Both the position numbers and the translations under genes were made by a program. The notes beneath the pieces were generated by a model. The model was not told where the DNA came from, ran no database searches, and saw only the letters and a program-made list of their open reading frames with translations. Shown here in pieces: positions 48,884 to 60,977 of a DNA stretch of 64,000 bases. The DNA is from Flammeovirgaceae bacterium (GTDB lineage: Bacteria; Bacteroidota; Bacteroidia; Cytophagales; Cyclobacteriaceae): assembly GCA_016709845.1 (NCBI GenBank), contig JADJMA010000060.1, positions 1 to 64,000 of the forward strand. The letters run 5' to 3'. Each line of letters begins with the position of its first letter. The first letter of the stretch is position 1.

Positions 48884-48947
48884 AGTTTAAAATTTTTAAT
48901 GCGGTTACTTCAAAGATAACAATAGCAGTTGGTGTTTCGAAAAACAA

Positions 48948-50635
48948 TCAATGCCAAAAGACAGCGTTGCAAAGCGCGTCCAGTTCAATCTTTTTTGTAT
49001 TGTTGCAAGATAGCAGGATTGGAGTGAAATAAAAATTGGCAACCCCCTTTGTCCTCAATAATAAGGAGAGCCAAGTGTCTGTTTTCGGCTTTCTGACAGT
49101 TGGCCCAATTATATTCTGTGTTGTCAGAAATTTACGAATATCTCCTGCTAGTTTAACCAAATCAGGTTCGTGAAGATACATCATATGCCCGGCTTCATAG
49201 TAGGTAAGCGTAACGCGATCTTTTAAAATTCCGTTACGCGCAAAGGTATATTCCGTATCGAAGAACGGGCATATCAGGTCATAATAACCAGAGGCTACCA
49301 TTACCTTTAAGTCCTTATTCCTTTTCATAGAGTCACCCAATTTTCGCGCAACATTCACATAACTAGGTTCCCAATAGCTGGCATCAGGAACATCGCGCCA
49401 GCGCCACTTCGAACCCAATTCACCATTAGACGTGATATAGGGCCGATCCATTTCAATCTTTAATTGACTTGCATAGTAATGATTCAGTATTGCGGTATAA
49501 GCTCCATCAGTATTATACCCGGCAGGGTCACCGAGTGTAGGACTATCAGACACTTTATCATATTCGTCACCTTTATAGCGACCATCCAATTGCCCAATGA
49601 CAATGCCCTGATCTCTTAGCAATTCTTTTCTGAATCGCGGCACCAGCAATCGAAGATCGGCAAGTTGTATATATTTTGTTGATAACCCGGTAAAGTACAC
49701 CATCCTGTCGGCTATATGGTTTCTCTCCTCTTCTGTCAATCTGGATCCTTTGTATAAAGCGGTCACATACTCATCCAACGTAAATTTTCTCGCCTCTTCC
49801 ACAAAGGCCTCCAGTGTTTTTCCTTGTCCTGCCTTTTTGTGATACCACGCAGTGGCCGCCATGCTAGGAAAGTAAGTAACATAAGAAACGATATTGTCGA
49901 ATGTGGAGGTAGATCCCTGATAGTCCAATGCCTGTGATATAAGAATCAACCCATTCAATGACATTTCCTGGCCACCACCTTCCAACTCGTAATTAACCGC
50001 AGCTGCCCTTGTAGTACCAAAACTTTCTCCAGCTATATACTTAGGAGAATTCCATCTTTTGTTTTTTGTCACCCATTCACGAATAAAGGCAGCGATTGAC
50101 TTGGCATCTTCCGTCAACCCCCAATAATCTTCTACCTTCCCTTTGCCAATTACCCGGCTGTAGCCAGTACCTACCGGGTCAATAAATACCAGATCGGTAA
50201 GATCAAGCATCGCATTGTCATTATTTACCAAAGGATACGGAGCACCACCATCATCTTTGGAAGCGTCACTATCCACTTTGGTTACCTGAGGCCCAAAAAA
50301 TCCCATATGAAGCCAGACAGATGCTGACCCTGGCCCGCCATTAAAAACGAAAGTAACAGGACGATTTGTGTTTTCCGGGCCATCCCATTTATACGTTACT
50401 GACCAGATGGAAGCCACGGGTTCACCATCCTTATTCTTCATATACGTTTCACCTGCGATGGCTTTATATTTTATCAGTTTACCCCCGAAAGTACCCTGAT
50501 GCGTAGTAACAAATTCTTTTGGTCCGGAATCGGTTTGATTTCTTCTTTTTTGACTTCCTGAACTTTGGTCTCCTGAGCACTCGTACGTGTGAAGGAAAAA
50601 ATTAGTAGTAAGACAATTGCGTATACAGATTTCAT
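48948..50635 (-). CDS. Peptidase S10 (serine carboxypeptidase) family protein (frameshifted)
   Basis: Signal peptide from 50635 (MKSVYAIVLLLIFSFTRTSA). After an indel near 50520 come RPVTFVFNGGPGSASVWLH and FIDPVGTGYSR. The active Ser is in YIAGESFGTTRAA (about 50025), the Asp in YYDLICPFFDTEY and the His in YEAGHMMYLHEP (about 49175). The frame to 48948 has an unusual tail after KFLTT, so the C-terminus is uncertain by an indel near 49050. About 550 residues. It is a periplasmic or secreted carboxypeptidase-like enzyme. Confidence 0.88.
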
Positions 50636-50846
50636 TGGTTAAATATTTGGTCTTCGAAGATGATAAAAATTATGGGAAGCTAATTCATAGTACTCATTAA
50701 CAAAATATTCTTTGCTCGTATTTATCTAAGTGATCTGGTAACAAAGTAGAAGCCTTCCGCATCTATTTGTACTTCTCTGACATTTAAATAAATCTACAAA
50801 TGACTTTGTAAAAAACGTTACACTATTACTCTAGGACAAAGCATTA

Positions 50847-50909
50847 CAAACGCGCGCCAAGCAATTAATAATTCATTTAACGTAAGGAACCAAATCAGGC
50901 GCGCGTTTG
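50847..50909. repeat. Perfect 12-bp inverted repeat
   Basis: CAAACGCGCGCC (50847-50858) and GGCGCGCGTTTG (50898-50909) with a 39-base AT-rich loop. It is the only notable structure in the 334-base gap between the S10 gene and the alpha-2-macroglobulin gene (50636-50969). It could be a processed-RNA stem or a weak terminator; there is no T run on either side. Confidence 0.5.
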
Positions 50910-50969
50910 CAACGCGTGTCTTCGAATCAAATCATATTTGTCTTATCACCTACTAATAGCACCTTTACT

Positions 50970-53900
50970 TCACCACCTTTTCACTACCTCTACAACTTTT
51001 CCTTTCTTACGCGCATACACACTGTTGTCGTACATGGCTTCGCAGCTTACTGCAGGCAAATAGAAACTACCTGCATAACTGGCGGTGAGCAACACTTTAA
51101 ACGTTTTACGTTGATTAGCATTCAAATCAAAATAGGTGTACACGCGGTCGTCACGGATGTCCTGATACGTAGGCGCATCGCCCGTAATACCAGCACCCTC
51201 ATCGCCCGTTAAGCGTAAGTTGTTAATCTCCCACCCCAATGGAAAGATTTGATTCAACGCGAGGTTTTTATAAATACCACGCATACCTGGATTTACTACG
51301 GTTACCGTTGCCACAAACTCAGTGCCTTGCTCCAACACAGTTGGATCCACCGGCACACCTGATGAACTCGCATAGGTAACATTAATTGAGAGGTTCTTTT
51401 CACCGTCTTCCTCTGCACCGCGAGCTGGTACACCTTCCGATATTAATCTTACGAACAATGTTCCCTTACTTTCACTCGTGATCTTCAGATTTCCACTCTT
51501 CAAACCTGTGATCGGAAGATTGACCTGTGCTAACGTAAGTGCTGTGTTGGCACTTACGTCTTTACCGTTATAAGCGTAAGTAAATTTTAAGTCTCCCGTC
51601 TCGCCACCGGCATAAGCACCTACCGATTTTAAACACCAGGCCAACGTTTGGGTGCTCATCCAATAATTGGCGTTACTCATTGATTCAGAAATTTCTTTCA
51701 CCAATTCAAAAGCTTTGGTGCGATCATTGAGTAATAAAAGTGTTTCGAGCATAATTGCTTTGTCGCGCAAATCTGAGCCATAGGAGTAGGCCAACTCCTG
51801 ATAAGGTTTTATCTGCATCGGTAATTTTTCAATCAACTGCTTTCCGGCCTCCGGCTGACCGGCCTTTACATAGGCAGCCGCCAACATCCAGGCTGCGGTA
51901 GGTGGAAGGTTGCCTTGTTCACGCAAGCGATTCATCGCACCCAATTCGGCATCGCCAGCAAGGGCCAACGTGTATAATCGGTAGGCCTGAATCAATTCGC
52001 TGCTGCTGTACTCCTGATTCTTGCGCCAGCTTTGTGCTTTGCTCTTCTGATATTTTTTCCAACGCTTAATCAAATCGTTTGGCACGAAGTAGCCTTTGGT
52101 TTCAGCCTTGAATTAAAAATGTCCCGCATAGGTAGAAGCCCCAACTATCGGTATCTTCATGACCGGGCCAATAAGAAAATCCGCCATCGCGATTCACAAA
52201 TGTTTTTAATCGCTCAACACCGGCTTTAACATTTCGTTGGATTACATTCTTCTCCTCCTCCGTAAGTGCTTTCACCTTATCGAGATATAATTGCGGAAAT
52301 ACCGAAGAAGTAGTTTGCTCGATGCACCCATAAGGGTATTGCAGCAAGTACCGCATACGCTGGCCCAGATTGACTGGAGGTAAGCTGGACACTTCTAAGA
52401 TCGATGAGTTGGTGCCTGCAATACCGATTGGTGTTACTGTGCCCGTCCATACTTTGCCTGCTTCCAGCACGGCATCCTGTACTTGCGTGATGGGTGGATT
52501 CGGATTGCGTACCTCAATTTCAATTTCATCTGTGGCTGAATAATTTCCAGACGTAGCCGTAACCTGAATTTTTGCTTTTCCTGTTTCTGCTTTTACCAGT
52601 AATCCAAAATCAAGCGTAAGATCAGATTCCCCACCCATGGAAATTGTTCGCGAACTTTCGTCAGCCATACTTACCGGGCCACTTACTTTTATTTCAACTT
52701 TTACATTGTTGATTCCTTTTTCACTGGCAAATAAAGTAATCGGCAGTTTCACCCTTTCTTCCGGGCCCAGCACTCGAGGCAACGTAGCCAGCACCATCAA
52801 TTGCTTGCGAACCGGAGTTGCCTTTTCAGCCTTTCCATACGCGCCATCATATCCTGCTACCAACATTGTTTTTACCGAACCAATATATTGCGGCATGATG
52901 AAGCGGTGCTCCTTACTACCTCCATCTAAGGTGACAGGTCCGAAAATAAAACCACGGGCTTAAAACGATTTGCCTTTGCGTCATCCTCCTTTGCCGCTAA
53001 CTCCGCATCGCCACCAAGGCGAGCAAACGTTCTACTCTTCCACCATACGCACCCATCACCTGATCGTATAAATCCCACGTCTTTACACCTAATGCTTCGC
53101 GCGCATAAAAGCGACTCCACGCATCCGGTGTTTTAAAGCGTGTGATGTCCAGCAAACCTTCATCTACAATTGCGAGCGTGTAAGTCATCTTGCGTTTCGC
53201 TTTTTCCGAAACCTTAATCACTACTTCTTTGCCGGGCTCCAATACATCTGGCATAGTTATAACAGGTTCAAGATGTGTACCTGGGTCTTCCACTTGTATG
53301 GGAATAACACCATACATGCGAATGGGCAGATCATTAACTGTTTGCGCGTGCGGTTGAAGCAACGTAACATTCACAAAAACATTCGGGGTCATTTCTTTGG
53401 TGAGATCAAAACTAAATGGATTATCACCTTGTTTCGTTTCGAGCCAGTACGTTTGTAACACCCGACTGCCATTTTCAACACTAATTAATGCACGACCATT
53501 GTCGCTACCTGGAATTACGAGGTTTGCTTTTTCACCAACATTATAAATTGGTTTATCAGAAGAGAAGGAAAGCATGGTAGCGCCCTCGCCTTCATTACGC
53601 GCACGACCTGCCCAACCCGGCCAATCGATATAAACTACTTTGCCGGTGCTGTGTCCTGTTTCTGGATCGTACGCCTTTACAAAAAAACGACCCCATTCTG
53701 GATATTTTATTTTAAAGTTCCAGGTTCCTTTGCCATTCTGGGTACGAATCCTTCCCGTGGAAACGGGCTCCGAATAATTTCCTGACATAAAGTTTACAGA
53801 ACCTTCCGAACTATCCCACCACCAACGCCAGTCGATCTTATAAATCGATAACTCAATGGTTCTCGAAAGCGGATTTCCATCGGCATCTATAGTTACAATA

Positions 53901-56524
53901 TCAACCCGATGCGTAGTGTCTGTAAGCAACATCCCTCGTGCTTTATCTCCTTGTGGTAAGCGAATCCCCGTAAGGGATGCATACGGATAAAACGGGATAC
54001 TAAATCGATCGATGCTGAAGTTGCCACTCTCTTCAAAAACTTTTCCGCGAAAGACCGCATTCAACGTGCCGGGTGCATCACCATTCACTTCTATGTTGGC
54101 ATTAACCAAGGCTCTTCCATCGGCATCGGTATAGCCATCATAAATGGATTGCGACTCGCTAGTAAAGTCGATAGAAGGATCATCAAATACATATTCTTTA
54201 TACTGTTCAAATTTAGTAGTGCCTCGGGTAAGCAGCACATCAAATTGTGCGTGTAAATTTTTTCCTGGTGCGCCATGCAGCCAATTTACTTTTAGATTAC
54301 CCCTAACATCGCTGTTTACCGCTGTTAACTTATCAACGCCAAAGTCGAGATTGATTTTTAACCGGTTAGGTTTTACCATTTCAATTTTAATGGGCTGCGT
54401 AAACTCGGTGCCCCCAACCTTAACCCGGCCCAGCCAATTGCCCGTAGGGGCATCGTCTGCGGTAGCCGTAGCAAATTTATAAAATCCGTTTTCAGCATTT
54501 GATCGTACCAACCGGGTTGTAATCTGCCCTTGCGGATTTTGTAATTCAAAAACCACTGGATGCGTAGCCGGTAATTGTTTCAGTTTATCTTCGAGAATGA
54601 AGCTCAAATACAACGAATCGCCTGGCCGCCATACACCGCGCTCGCCATATAAAAATCCTTTCAACCCTTTGTTTACATATTCGCCACTTACATTAAAGTT
54701 GCTAAGTGGTAGAGACTCACCACCGAGTAATTTTAAATAACCACGCTGGGGTCCGTTCTTTGCAATCAGAGCAAATGGATTTTGCTTAGACGAAATTATT
54801 GCTTTGCCATCGGGGCCTGTTGATGCTGTACCAATTAGCTGTTGCTGAAAATCATACAATTCCAATTGCACACCCGAAATTGGTTTTGTTGTTTTCAAAT
54901 CATTAACAACAACCACGGTATTGCCATCGCCCCCACGCTTAGCTAATAACCCAAGGTCAGAGGCAATTACATTCCGTTTTATATTTCGGGTTCCGGTGTA
55001 GTACGAGGGGTTGCATGGATTGTCTCGTTGTTGCCAATCATAATCTTCCCCATAGTAGTAATCATCATAACTGTCCCAATAGCTTTCTTCCGTTTCACCC
55101 GCATCCCACTCTTCCTGTTCGAAAACAGGTTGATCATTCGTGCCAGCAACATCACCTTCATCGCACACGTAAGCGAGGTACGATCTTTTAAAACTGATGC
55201 GTACCTGATAGATGGCTCCTGGTTCAGCGTTGATAAGCATTGCCAGATCTAATGTGTAGCGATTCCATTTAGCTAAATCGGTTACCCCAGCATTTTCCAA
55301 CGAAACGGTTTTTTTAAGAACAGGTTTACCCACACGTCTTATCTCTTGATTGCCATCAAAATCATTTGCCTGTAAGAATTGCAACACATTGTTTTCATAC
55401 ACTTTTAAAATTTGCACATCCACCGACTTGAGGTTAACAGCTTCAAACGGCATAATCAATCCTTCACTGCTGGGCAGCACAGTTCCTTTTCCGGTAAAGC
55501 GCACCGCCGGCAAAACTTGTTCAAAGGCCACATCATACGTAGCGGCCGTTTTCATTTTATAATTCAAAATGTTTTTAATTCCCGCTTCCAGCGTTATGAT
55601 TTGAGAACCCGTTTGTCGCACGGGCGGGTATACGCTTATCTCATTATCATTAATTTCAAAATCGAGGCTGCGTAAATCGGTAATACGAATGAGTCCTTCC
55701 AAATTTTGTGTTTCGTTGAGCGGATCGCTAAACTGAATCACCACACGCTGACCCGATCCTTGCTCGACTACTACATTGGTAATTTTAAAATCACCAAGTG
55801 CAGGAATTTCTACATCGCGGTCTTCCGTGTGTTGCACCCTAAACCCGTTCCATTGAAAGACAACTTTACATTACTCACAGATTCTTTCCGAGCTACTTCT
55901 TCTACTGTAAAACCATGTTGCTTACCTTCTGCGGTGTGCGTCCAATTTACCTTTAACGAATTGCCTTCCTGTTGAGCGGCCAAAACTTTTTCGATGGCCT
56001 CGCCTTCAGCAAAATCAGCGGTGTATAAAATTCCTTCAATCTTTTGGCGTTTTAAATCTGTTTTTACGTACGGTTTAATATTGCTTATCGCGATTTCAAA
56101 ATTTTGTGGGATTACTTGTACTGTGTATTCAAAGGTGCCCAGCGCTTTGGGCACATCCATTAATCGTGAGAGTTGGAAGTTTACCTGATAGATTTGACCA
56201 GACACTAATCGGGCAGCCGGTTTGAATTCAACCGTGCGCCTGTCTAACCAAATAGTTTCGCCTTTTACAGCCGGGCTGAAATCAAAAAGTTTTGCCGAAG
56301 TCGGCGCGCCAATGGCCAACGAGTCAACCACATCCTGCGAAAGGGCAATCCGAATGGTTGAGCCCGAACCAATAACCCCTGCGGTGTAGGAAGAAATATA
56401 CTCGCCAAAGGCGGGATTGATGGCTGAGTTAAAAGAGGATTTAGCGCTTTTGCTGGGTATAAAGTAGAAGATTGCGACAGCCGCGATGGCAACGGCAACT
56501 AAACCGATAAGTATTTTTTTTCAT
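50970..56524 (-). CDS. Alpha-2-macroglobulin family protein with thioester (frameshifted)
   Basis: About 1,850 residues from MKKILIGLVAVAIAAVAIFY at 56524, with four open frames joined by indels near 55835, 53000, 52895 and 52095. Repeated macroglobulin domains and an MG2-type domain (RGVWRPGDSLYLSFILED) are followed by the bait-like region, the LLALVAM-type start of the complement domain and the thioester box YGCIEQTTS (about 52330, minus strand). The C-terminal half is the thioester-containing and receptor-type domain. It is an envelope protein that traps proteases, usually paired with PBP1C for repair of a breached wall. A Cys for lipidation is not seen; the N-terminus looks like a membrane anchor. 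Confidence 0.93.
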
Positions 56525-56617
56525 GATCCAGACGTAGGTTATTACGAATAGGAAAGATCGTAAAATGACGAGAGATAATGACAAACAAAGTATTAATATT
56601 TCGAGGTTAAAAGGGAA

Positions 56618-56700
56618 GGCTTTCACGCAGAGGGCGCAAAGGAAATTTAACGCTAAGCACGTTTTTGCTAATTGTTACAAGGTTAGGCGCAAAGCGATAG
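56618..56700. repeat. Intergenic CGCAAAG-type repeat
   Basis: The sequence TTTCACGCAGAGGGCGCAAAGG and the following AACGCTAAGCACG and GGCGCAAAGCG belong to a degenerate repeat type scattered in many bacterial genomes. It has no ORF and lies between the alpha-2-macroglobulin and the next gene. Confidence 0.45.
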
Positions 56701-56726
56701 GCAGGATAATTAGGAGGTTGCCAGAT

Positions 56727-57226
56727 TCAATATCTTAGATAGAAAATAACGAGTCCAATCAAAATCATGATTAGAAGTAAAGACCAGTTATTAATTTTTC
56801 TCAAAATTTTAAACGTTCGACTACTCCATCCTCGCTTTTCTTTCGATTTACTAATCAACTCATCAATACTAATGTTAACCCAGACTAATAATAGAAAGGA
56901 GCCGACCGCTAAACAGCACAATAATAACCAACCAACAACATATGGGTATAGTAAAGCAAAATATGCAATCAAGGACAATTGAGTAAAAATCACTGCATAG
57001 AAGAATAGAGATAATTTGATTTTTCCGGCAAAAGAAATATTTAACCGATACACCTGATAAGTTTTAAACGTACCCACCCAAAAGTTCCAAGAAAGTTAAA
57101 AGAAAATATCCAAAAGCTTATCGTGAGGATGTCTCGAACTACTTCACTTTCCTTGATACTGATTGAAAAAACGATCAGTGCATTGAAAATTGCAAACACC
57201 GTCAGTAGATTAGTATTGCTTTCCAA
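56727..57226 (-). CDS. Small integral membrane protein of unknown function (one frameshift)
   Basis: MESNTNLLTVFAIFNALIVF starts the protein; near 57045 an indel links FNFLGTFGWVRLK to TYQVYRLNISFAGKIKLSLF. Four hydrophobic helices can be seen: 1 (NLLTVFAIFNALIVFSISI), 2 (ILTISFWIFSFNFLGTFGW), 3-4 (LFFYAVIFTQLSLIAYFALL, VVGWLLLCCLAVGSFLLLVW) and a final one (WSLLLIMILIGLVIFYL). About 165 residues, no recognised family. Confidence 0.55.
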
Positions 57227-57404
57227 AATTTTCTAAATGAAAATGGCTCTTGACCATTGGCCTGTTCAGACATAAAGCAAAATACAATTTTCCTGAGAAT
57301 AACTTCGTCTTGCCTTTATAAATCCAACTTATGTTTTAGGAAAGCATCTAAGTTGAGATTGCAACTCAAAAACCATCTGTACCCTGATGTACTAATCGAA
57401 AATA

Positions 57405-57438
57405 AAAAGGCCGCCACATTTAACTGAGGCGACCTTTT
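57405..57438 (-). terminator. Rho-independent terminator
   Basis: AAAAGG and CGCC pair with GGCG and CCTTTT around one mismatch each, with a 12-base loop and A/T runs on both sides. It sits 35 bases after the porin-family stop, so it serves that minus-strand gene. Confidence 0.65.
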
Positions 57439-57472
57439 AAATAAAATTTAAGGTGCAATTCTATAGGGCAAA

Positions 57473-58024
57473 CTACTTTGCCCCAAATATGGTCCAGCCT
57501 ACATAAATTTGTAGCGTTCTGTTTTTAATATCCATAGTTGAAACATCTGAAATATTAGTAAAGCCCATTACATAGCGAACACCGCCATTGAACCCAAGAG
57601 GAAGATGCAAACCGGCACCAACGGCCGCACCAAAGTCATTGTTCTTCAATTGGTCTTTAAAATCTACCCCGTCCTTTTTCGCACTTGATAGAAAAGAGAA
57701 TTGCGGACCTGCCTCCAGGCTTATCAAAGAAATAGGTTTCCACCGGAGCATCACTGGGAACGTAAAATAATCAGTATTCACTGTTGCATTGCTAACCTTA
57801 CTGCCTTGAGCGCTGTAAAGAATTTCTGGTGTAATCCCGAATTTATCGGATACATTAAGATTTACATAAGCACCAATGTGAAAGTCAGTAATAGATTCAG
57901 AACTCACATCCTTTATTGCCATGTTGGCAAAATTTGCACCTCCCTTAATACCAATACCTACTCCTTGAGCAAACATGGAAAAAGGAACCAATAGGATTAA
58001 AAGAATCAAGCTATTTTTTTTCAT
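57473..58024 (-). CDS. PorT-like/outer-membrane beta-barrel protein
   Basis: Intact, 183 residues. Signal peptide MKKNSLILLILLVPFSMFAQ, then GVGIGIKGGANFANMAI, HIGAYVNLNVSDKFGITPEI, YSAQGSKVSNA and a final NRTLQIYVGWTIF strand. This is the eight-stranded OMP_b-brl_2/PorT-type barrel common in the phylum. Role unknown. Confidence 0.9.
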   Translation of the reverse strand: MKKNSLILLILLVPFSMFAQGVGIGIKGGANFANMAIKDVSSESITDFHIGAYVNLNVSDKFGITPEILYSAQGSKVSNATVNTDYFTFPVMLRWKPISLISLEAGPQFSFLSSAKKDGVDFKDQLKNNDFGAAVGAGLHLPLGFNGGVRYVMGFTNISDVSTMDIKNRTLQIYVGWTIFGAK

Positions 58025-58120
58025 AAACTTTGTTTTGATTTATATTTAAAGATAACACTTTATTATTCTACTATCCATCCGCAAAAGCAACCCCTACCGA
58101 GTCAGATTGAAATTCAAAGA

Positions 58121-58853
58121 CTACCGCTTACAGGCAACGCCCTCAACATATCTCTTTATCACGTCCATCGGTTTGGCCACGTCACTACCGGCAAATCCAT
58201 TAATGTCAGAATAAGTCACTTGCTTTTTATATTCTTCTAAAAAAACTCCGGATAAGGGCAAGTACGACCAATGCCATTTCTCTTCTTCATACCCCGTACG
58301 TCCATTTACTTTTGAAGTATACGGCTGACAAAATCCATACTCGGCACCGTGAGCAGTTAGCCATGAATAAATTTTTAATCCCTCACCACTGGTAAAGTAT
58401 TCGTTATCCAATGAATTCAAATCCATATCGGTGCCCCAGTGATGGCGCGAAGTAGAGGGCATAGAACTGTATAATAATATTAGTCGGGCTCGCTCCTTCT
58501 TATCAGCAATGGTCGTTAAATCTTTTCCTTCCACCATCGTGCGGCCTTCCCATTTGTTTTCCCAAATTCCTTTTTGTGAATCAAAATTCCGGGTAGCTGA
58601 AATAATAGTAAGCTTTACGCCATCTTTCTCAGCCGCTGCGCTCATTTTTACAAACGCTTCGTAAGTTTCCATTTCGCAGATACTTACCGCGGGCACTTCC
58701 GCTGGTATGTGCATCATCCAATTTTGAAAACTGTGGATGCGTGGCCGGATCAAATTTTCCCAACAGGTAAGTCTTCTCTACAGATTGTGCATGGAGTGTT
58801 AGACTTATGAAAAGACTGAGTAGAAAAATATATTTAAAATAAGATACAGTCAT
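58121..58853 (-). CDS. M15 family D-alanyl-D-alanine carboxypeptidase (one frameshift)
   Basis: Signal peptide MTVSYFKYIFLLSLFISLTL at 58853, then YLLGKFDPATHPQFSKL; an indel near 58705 restores the frame with YEAFVKMSAAAEKDGVKLTI. The zinc motif is SRHHWGTDMDL (about 58432) and the second His/Trp motif EKWHWSYLP (about 58270). About 244 residues. It trims peptidoglycan peptides in the periplasm (VanY/DacB-like). Confidence 0.9.
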
Positions 58854-58872
58854 TGCATAATAATTTGTCCTT

Positions 58873-58936
58873 GCCCTCACCTCGTCATCATTCTTCGGAC
58901 ACCCTCTCCCTGGAGAGAAAGGGAAGGGGGTGAGGG
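58873..58936. repeat. Interspersed palindromic repeat
   Basis: CCCTCACC (58873-58880) and GGTGAGGG (58929-58936) surround an inner palindrome CTCTCCCTGGAGAG. This layout is a common non-coding interspersed repeat found in many bacteria. Confidence 0.5.
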
Positions 58937-58937
58937 A

Positions 58938-60041
58938 TTAAACCCGCTCCGTCACGGCATTCATCACTTTAGTCTGTAATTGAATAGACTCCTGATGAAT
59001 CAACTTCAGCAGTTCGTTGGTAAATTCTTCATTCAAGCCCATCGCTTTGCATAGTGCGATTCGGGTTTGAATAATTTCTTCCCACCGATTTACCTGAAGA
59101 ATGGTAACGTTATTCTCCTTTTTATATTGGCCAATCTTCTCTGAAATTTTCATACGTGCAGCCAACTTTTGCATAATCTCATCATCCAAATGATCTATTT
59201 GCTCACGCAAGATGCTCAAGGTGTCCTTAAATTTTTTATTATCGGTTGTTTGTGTACGAGGTACCAGTTCTTCAATAATCTTGCCAAGAACGGCCGGGGT
59301 TACCTGCTGCTTGGCATCACTCCATGCAGCATCCGGGTTAATATGACTTTCAATCATCAGACCCGCCATATCAAGATCAAGTGCCTTTTGCGAAATAAGG
59401 GCAATAAGATCGCGGGCTCCCGCAATGTGACTGGGATCGCAAATCATATCCAATTCTGGTACCCGGGTTTTTAAATCTATGGCTAAATCCCACATGGGTG
59501 CATTGCGGAAAGGTCCTTTCTCGAATGACGAGAAGCCGCGATGAATAGCAGCCATCTTGGTGATGCCCGCTTTGTTCAAACGCTCCAGAGCACCTAACCA
59601 AAGTTCAACATCCGGATTGATTGGATTTTTTACCATCACCGGAATATCTACACCTTTTAGTGCATCCGCTACTTCCTGAACGGAAAACGGATTAACCGTT
59701 GTACGGGCACCAACCCATAAAATATCTACCCCCGCTTTCAAACAAGCTTCTACATGAGCGCCATTGGCAACTTCGGTTGTTACAGGCAATCCCGTTTCCG
59801 CCTTGGCGCGCATAAGCCATTTCAATCCTTCTTCACCCGCGCCTTCATATTGCCCGGGTCTTGTGCGTGGTTTCCAAATACCGGCACGCAAGGCATGCAC
59901 TTTTCCGGTAGCTGCAATTTGCTTTGCGGTAGCCACCATTTGATCTTCCGTTTCAGCACTACATGGTCCGCTGATAATCACCGGACGATCTGCTTTCAAC
60001 CAAGAAGTTATGGGTTCGAGTTGTAATCCTTTCTTTGTCAT
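58938..60041 (-). CDS. Bifunctional DAHP synthase/chorismate mutase
   Basis: Intact, 367 residues. The N-terminal KDPGH/DAHP synthase part has SGPCSAETEDQMVATAKQIA (starting IISGPCSAE), RAGIWKPRTRPGQYEGAG and a DPSHIAGARDL motif (about 59425). The C-terminal 90 residues are an AroQ-type chorismate mutase (ILREQIDHLDDEIMQKLAAR, RMKISEKIGQYKKEN). The fusion makes DAHP and prephenate in the same protein, and the mutase part usually serves as the feedback sensor. It is the last gene of the pheA-aminotransferase-tyrA operon. Confidence 0.95.
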   Translation of the reverse strand: MTKKGLQLEPITSWLKADRPVIISGPCSAETEDQMVATAKQIAATGKVHALRAGIWKPRTRPGQYEGAGEEGLKWLMRAKAETGLPVTTEVANGAHVEACLKAGVDILWVGARTTVNPFSVQEVADALKGVDIPVMVKNPINPDVELWLGALERLNKAGITKMAAIHRGFSSFEKGPFRNAPMWDLAIDLKTRVPELDMICDPSHIAGARDLIALISQKALDLDMAGLMIESHINPDAAWSDAKQQVTPAVLGKIIEELVPRTQTTDNKKFKDTLSILREQIDHLDDEIMQKLAARMKISEKIGQYKKENNVTILQVNRWEEIIQTRIALCKAMGLNEEFTNELLKLIHQESIQLQTKVMNAVTERV

Positions 60042-60077
60042 AATCGTTAAAATTAACTCTTAAAATTGTGATTTAGT

Positions 60078-60977
60078 TTATTGTCTATGATGATTTACTT
60101 TCTCTTCCGTTACCGGATCGGCAGGCTCACGAAGCACTCTGCGAATTTCATTGGCTTTGGACATAATGCGATGAAGTTCTTTCGTATCGCGCTTCATCAA
60201 GTGGTAATGAAATTTTTGGAGATGCATAATGTATTCCAGCAACGCCTGACTTAAGTATTCTACATTTTGTTCAAAAATTGGTGTCCACATTTCGGGAGAA
60301 CTTTTAGCAAGACGCACGGTGGAAGCAAAGCCACTCCGGCCAGGTTAAAAATATTTTTCTCATCTTTCTCAATATCCAAAACGGTTTGTCCTAATAAAAA
60401 GAACTTACGTGCGAAAGATGCGATACATAGGCAACATGACGATCGTGCTCTTCAGCTTCCATGAAAATGGTATTCATTTCGAGTGCATCAAAAATCTGGC
60501 GTGCTATGGCAAGTGCATGTTCTGAAGATTTTGATGGTTCGCAAATAATATTAGTCTTGTCTTTAAACAAGCCATGAAAAGCAGCTGTTGGACCTGAGTT
60601 TTCAGTACCCGCAATTTGATGGGCAGCTACAAACTGTGCGCGTTTGGGATGATTCGAAACTGATTTACAGATCAGTCCTTTTGTTGAACCCGTATCAATA
60701 ACCACACCATCTTTCTTATCGCATCCAGAACAGAAGGCAAAATGCATGCAATGCGTTAACCGGAATCGCGACAATAATTAAATCAGCCTTAGCAATCGCT
60801 TCGTCTTCGGGCAAAATTTTATCTACCAAACCAAGTTCCACAGCCTTCATCGGCATTGGCTGAGCTCATATCCACGCCATTAGTTCAGTGGCCAGTCCTG
60901 CCTTTCGAAGTCCGAGCGCGATTGACCCGCCAATTAATCCTAATCCTATTATAGTCGTTTTCTTAGTAGGTCAGCAT
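60078..60977 (-). CDS. tyrA: Prephenate dehydrogenase (frameshifted)
   Basis: The ATG at 60977 overlaps the end of the aminotransferase gene; after an indel near 60965 comes the NAD-binding KTTIIGLGLIGGSIALGLRKAG. The catalytic His is in FVAAHQIAGTENSGPTAAFH (about 60617, minus). A helical C-terminal dimerisation domain follows in 60317-60078 (NVEYLSQALLEYIMHLQKFH). Indels near 60865, 60770, 60395 and 60340 break it. About 290 residues. It converts prephenate to 4-hydroxyphenylpyruvate for tyrosine. Confidence 0.9.

Noticed and set aside
53273..55675. Several plus-strand ORFs of 60-110 codons inside the alpha-2-macroglobulin gene
   Set aside because: They are antisense shadows without start signals or recognisable products.
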